From: Planctomycetota bacterium
GTDB taxonomy: Bacteria > Planctomycetota > J058 > JARGOJ01
Assembly (NCBI GenBank): GCA_029210225.1
Contig: JARGOJ010000405.1
Location: 1 to 7,730 of the forward strand
Direction: 5' to 3'
Length of the DNA stretch: 7,730 nt
In this document: positions 6,865 through 7,730 of the stretch, in pieces
How the letters are laid out: each line of letters begins with the position of its first letter
Numbering within the stretch: the stretch's first letter is position 1
Program-made: the position numbers and the translations under genes
Notes under the pieces: model-generated
What the model was told of the DNA's origin: nothing
What the model saw: only the letters and a program-made list of their open reading frames with translations
Databases searched by the model: none

Positions 6865-7730
6865 GTGCTGGAATTACTGAGAAAAGAGACATTGTTTTGT
6901 TCAAAATGGAGAACGCTGATTCCCGTGTTTCTTGCTTTCTGCCTTATATTGTTCCATACCGCGCCTTGCGCTGCGAGTCCAAAGAAACCGGCTATTCCCC
7001 AGTATATTAAAGCACGCTTCAACACGGTCGAGTATCGCCGTCAAATCGCCGGTATTGAGAAGCTCGTCGCAATGGGTCCGCGCTATATTCCCGCGCTGAT
7101 TACCATGCTCGGTGATCAAAGTCGTCGATTCCGTTTTTGCTCGATTCAGGCGCTTGGGAGATATGGCAAAGCGGCCATTCCTGCCCTAAGAAGAGCGCTC
7201 AAGAATGAGCGGCCTTTGGTTGAAATGGGAGCCGTAAAGGCACTTGGCTTGATGGGAGGGAAAGCCCGAACGCTCGTGCCGGCAATACTCAGGCGCTTAA
7301 GCAGCAAAGACACTAGGGTCTTTCTCGAAGCCTGTCGTGCCCTTGGGCGGATCGGAATGTCGGAGGCTCAGAAGATTGAATTCCTCGCGCTGTTCCGTTC
7401 TAAAAATCCTCGAACTATTCAGGGACTTTGCCGAGTGATTGCACGACTTGGCCAAGACTTTCCCCCAGTGCTCGATGAGTATCTAGCCAAGATGCTCAAA
7501 GTGCGTAAAAAAGCGGACCTTCGGACATGGGCCGTGAGAGCCATGGCTTCCAGAAAACTGTCTCCTGTGATTCGTGAGGCATTAATCCTTGGGCTCAGGG
7601 ATAAAGACTCAGGGGTGCGCTCCGAAGTGGCCAGAGCCATCATTCTCCTCGCCAAGCAAGATACAAAGTTGCTCGAAGCGCTGCTCCGTCACTTCAATAA
7701 ATGCCCAACGGCCGAGAGGTTGGCGATCGC
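6865..7730 (+). CDS. Exported or membrane-anchored HEAT-repeat protein (partial, C-terminus off the right edge)
   Basis: The frame is open from a GTG at 6865 to the right edge, giving 288 full codons and no stop. Residues 18-32 (LIPVFLAFCLILFHT) are hydrophobic after a basic start, and CAA/S at 35-38 could be a signal-peptidase site, so the protein is either exported or anchored. From about residue 57 it consists of paired-helix repeats of roughly 30-34 residues. Examples are FRFCSIQALGRYGKAAIPAL (89-108), EMGAVKALGLMGGKARTLVP (120-139) and LEACRALGRIG (154-164), with looser copies at 184-211, 218-248 and 249-279 (SGVRSEVARAIILLAKQ). The A-L-G and I-P-A-L spacing is typical of bacterial HEAT/PBS-lyase-type repeats, which form protein-binding solenoids. 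No phycobilin-lyase or kinase domain is visible in the part seen. It follows the NAD(P)-binding gene by 39 bases. It is probably a scaffold; its partner is unknown. Confidence 0.87.
   Translation, partial: MLELLRKETLFCSKWRTLIPVFLAFCLILFHTAPCAASPKKPAIPQYIKARFNTVEYRRQIAGIEKLVAMGPRYIPALITMLGDQSRRFRFCSIQALGRYGKAAIPALRRALKNERPLVEMGAVKALGLMGGKARTLVPAILRRLSSKDTRVFLEACRALGRIGMSEAQKIEFLALFRSKNPRTIQGLCRVIARLGQDFPPVLDEYLAKMLKVRKKADLRTWAVRAMASRKLSPVIREALILGLRDKDSGVRSEVARAIILLAKQDTKLLEALLRHFNKCPTAERLAI

Noticed and set aside
6605..7119. Overlapping minus-strand open frames across the end of the NAD(P)-binding gene and the start of the HEAT-repeat gene
   Set aside because: Both plus-strand genes have family motifs and ribosome binding sites. 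The antisense translations are Ser/Arg-rich without domains.
1..7730. tRNA, rRNA, CRISPR, insertion sequence or phage features
   Set aside because: No cloverleaf, regularly spaced direct repeats, terminal inverted repeats, transposase or integrase motifs were seen. Nearly all bases are in the five coding regions.

Overview
The window holds five genes on two divergent arms. None is an RNA gene, mobile element or CRISPR array. Three genes are complete in it and one is cut at each edge. Gene density is high, gaps are short and starts are ATG or GTG. Several starts have Shine-Dalgarno sequences matching the bacterial consensus AGGAGGTGA, and two proteins carry cleavable-type signal peptides. This is a bacterial chromosome, probably from a Gram-negative-type lineage. 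Secreted M14 peptidases of this kind beside multi-domain carboxypeptidase-regulatory-like proteins and HEAT-repeat proteins are familiar from Planctomycetota, Acidobacteriota and related phyla. That placement is an inference and the sequence alone does not fix the lineage.

Left arm (minus strand, 1-3228): two consecutive genes for membrane-anchored proteins built from repeated carboxypeptidase-regulatory-like (CNA-B/transthyretin-type beta-sandwich) modules. The upstream gene (1111-3228) is complete and has six modules. The downstream one (1088 to beyond position 1) is truncated by the window edge. The two proteins align with no gap over about 210 residues, so they are a tandem duplication.

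Centre (about 3229-3331): a short divergent intergenic region that should hold the promoters of both arms. Only weak promoter-like and inverted-repeat elements are visible.

Right arm (plus strand, 3332-7730): a probable operon. It has a secreted M14-family zinc metallocarboxypeptidase with a long C-terminal amidotransferase-like region (3332-6046), then an atypical short-chain dehydrogenase/TIP30-like NAD(P)-binding protein (6103-6825), then an exported or membrane-anchored HEAT-repeat protein (6865 to beyond 7730). Gaps are 56 and 39 bases with no terminator between genes.

Four of the five products are predicted to be exported or anchored, so the locus looks like an envelope-associated peptide-processing and protein-interaction neighbourhood. 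No direct functional link between the two arms can be shown from sequence. The most useful observations are the nearly ungapped tandem paralogy, a charge-swapped loop between the paralogues, the conflicting evidence for the start of the complete paralogue, and the non-enzymatic-looking C-terminal region of the peptidase.
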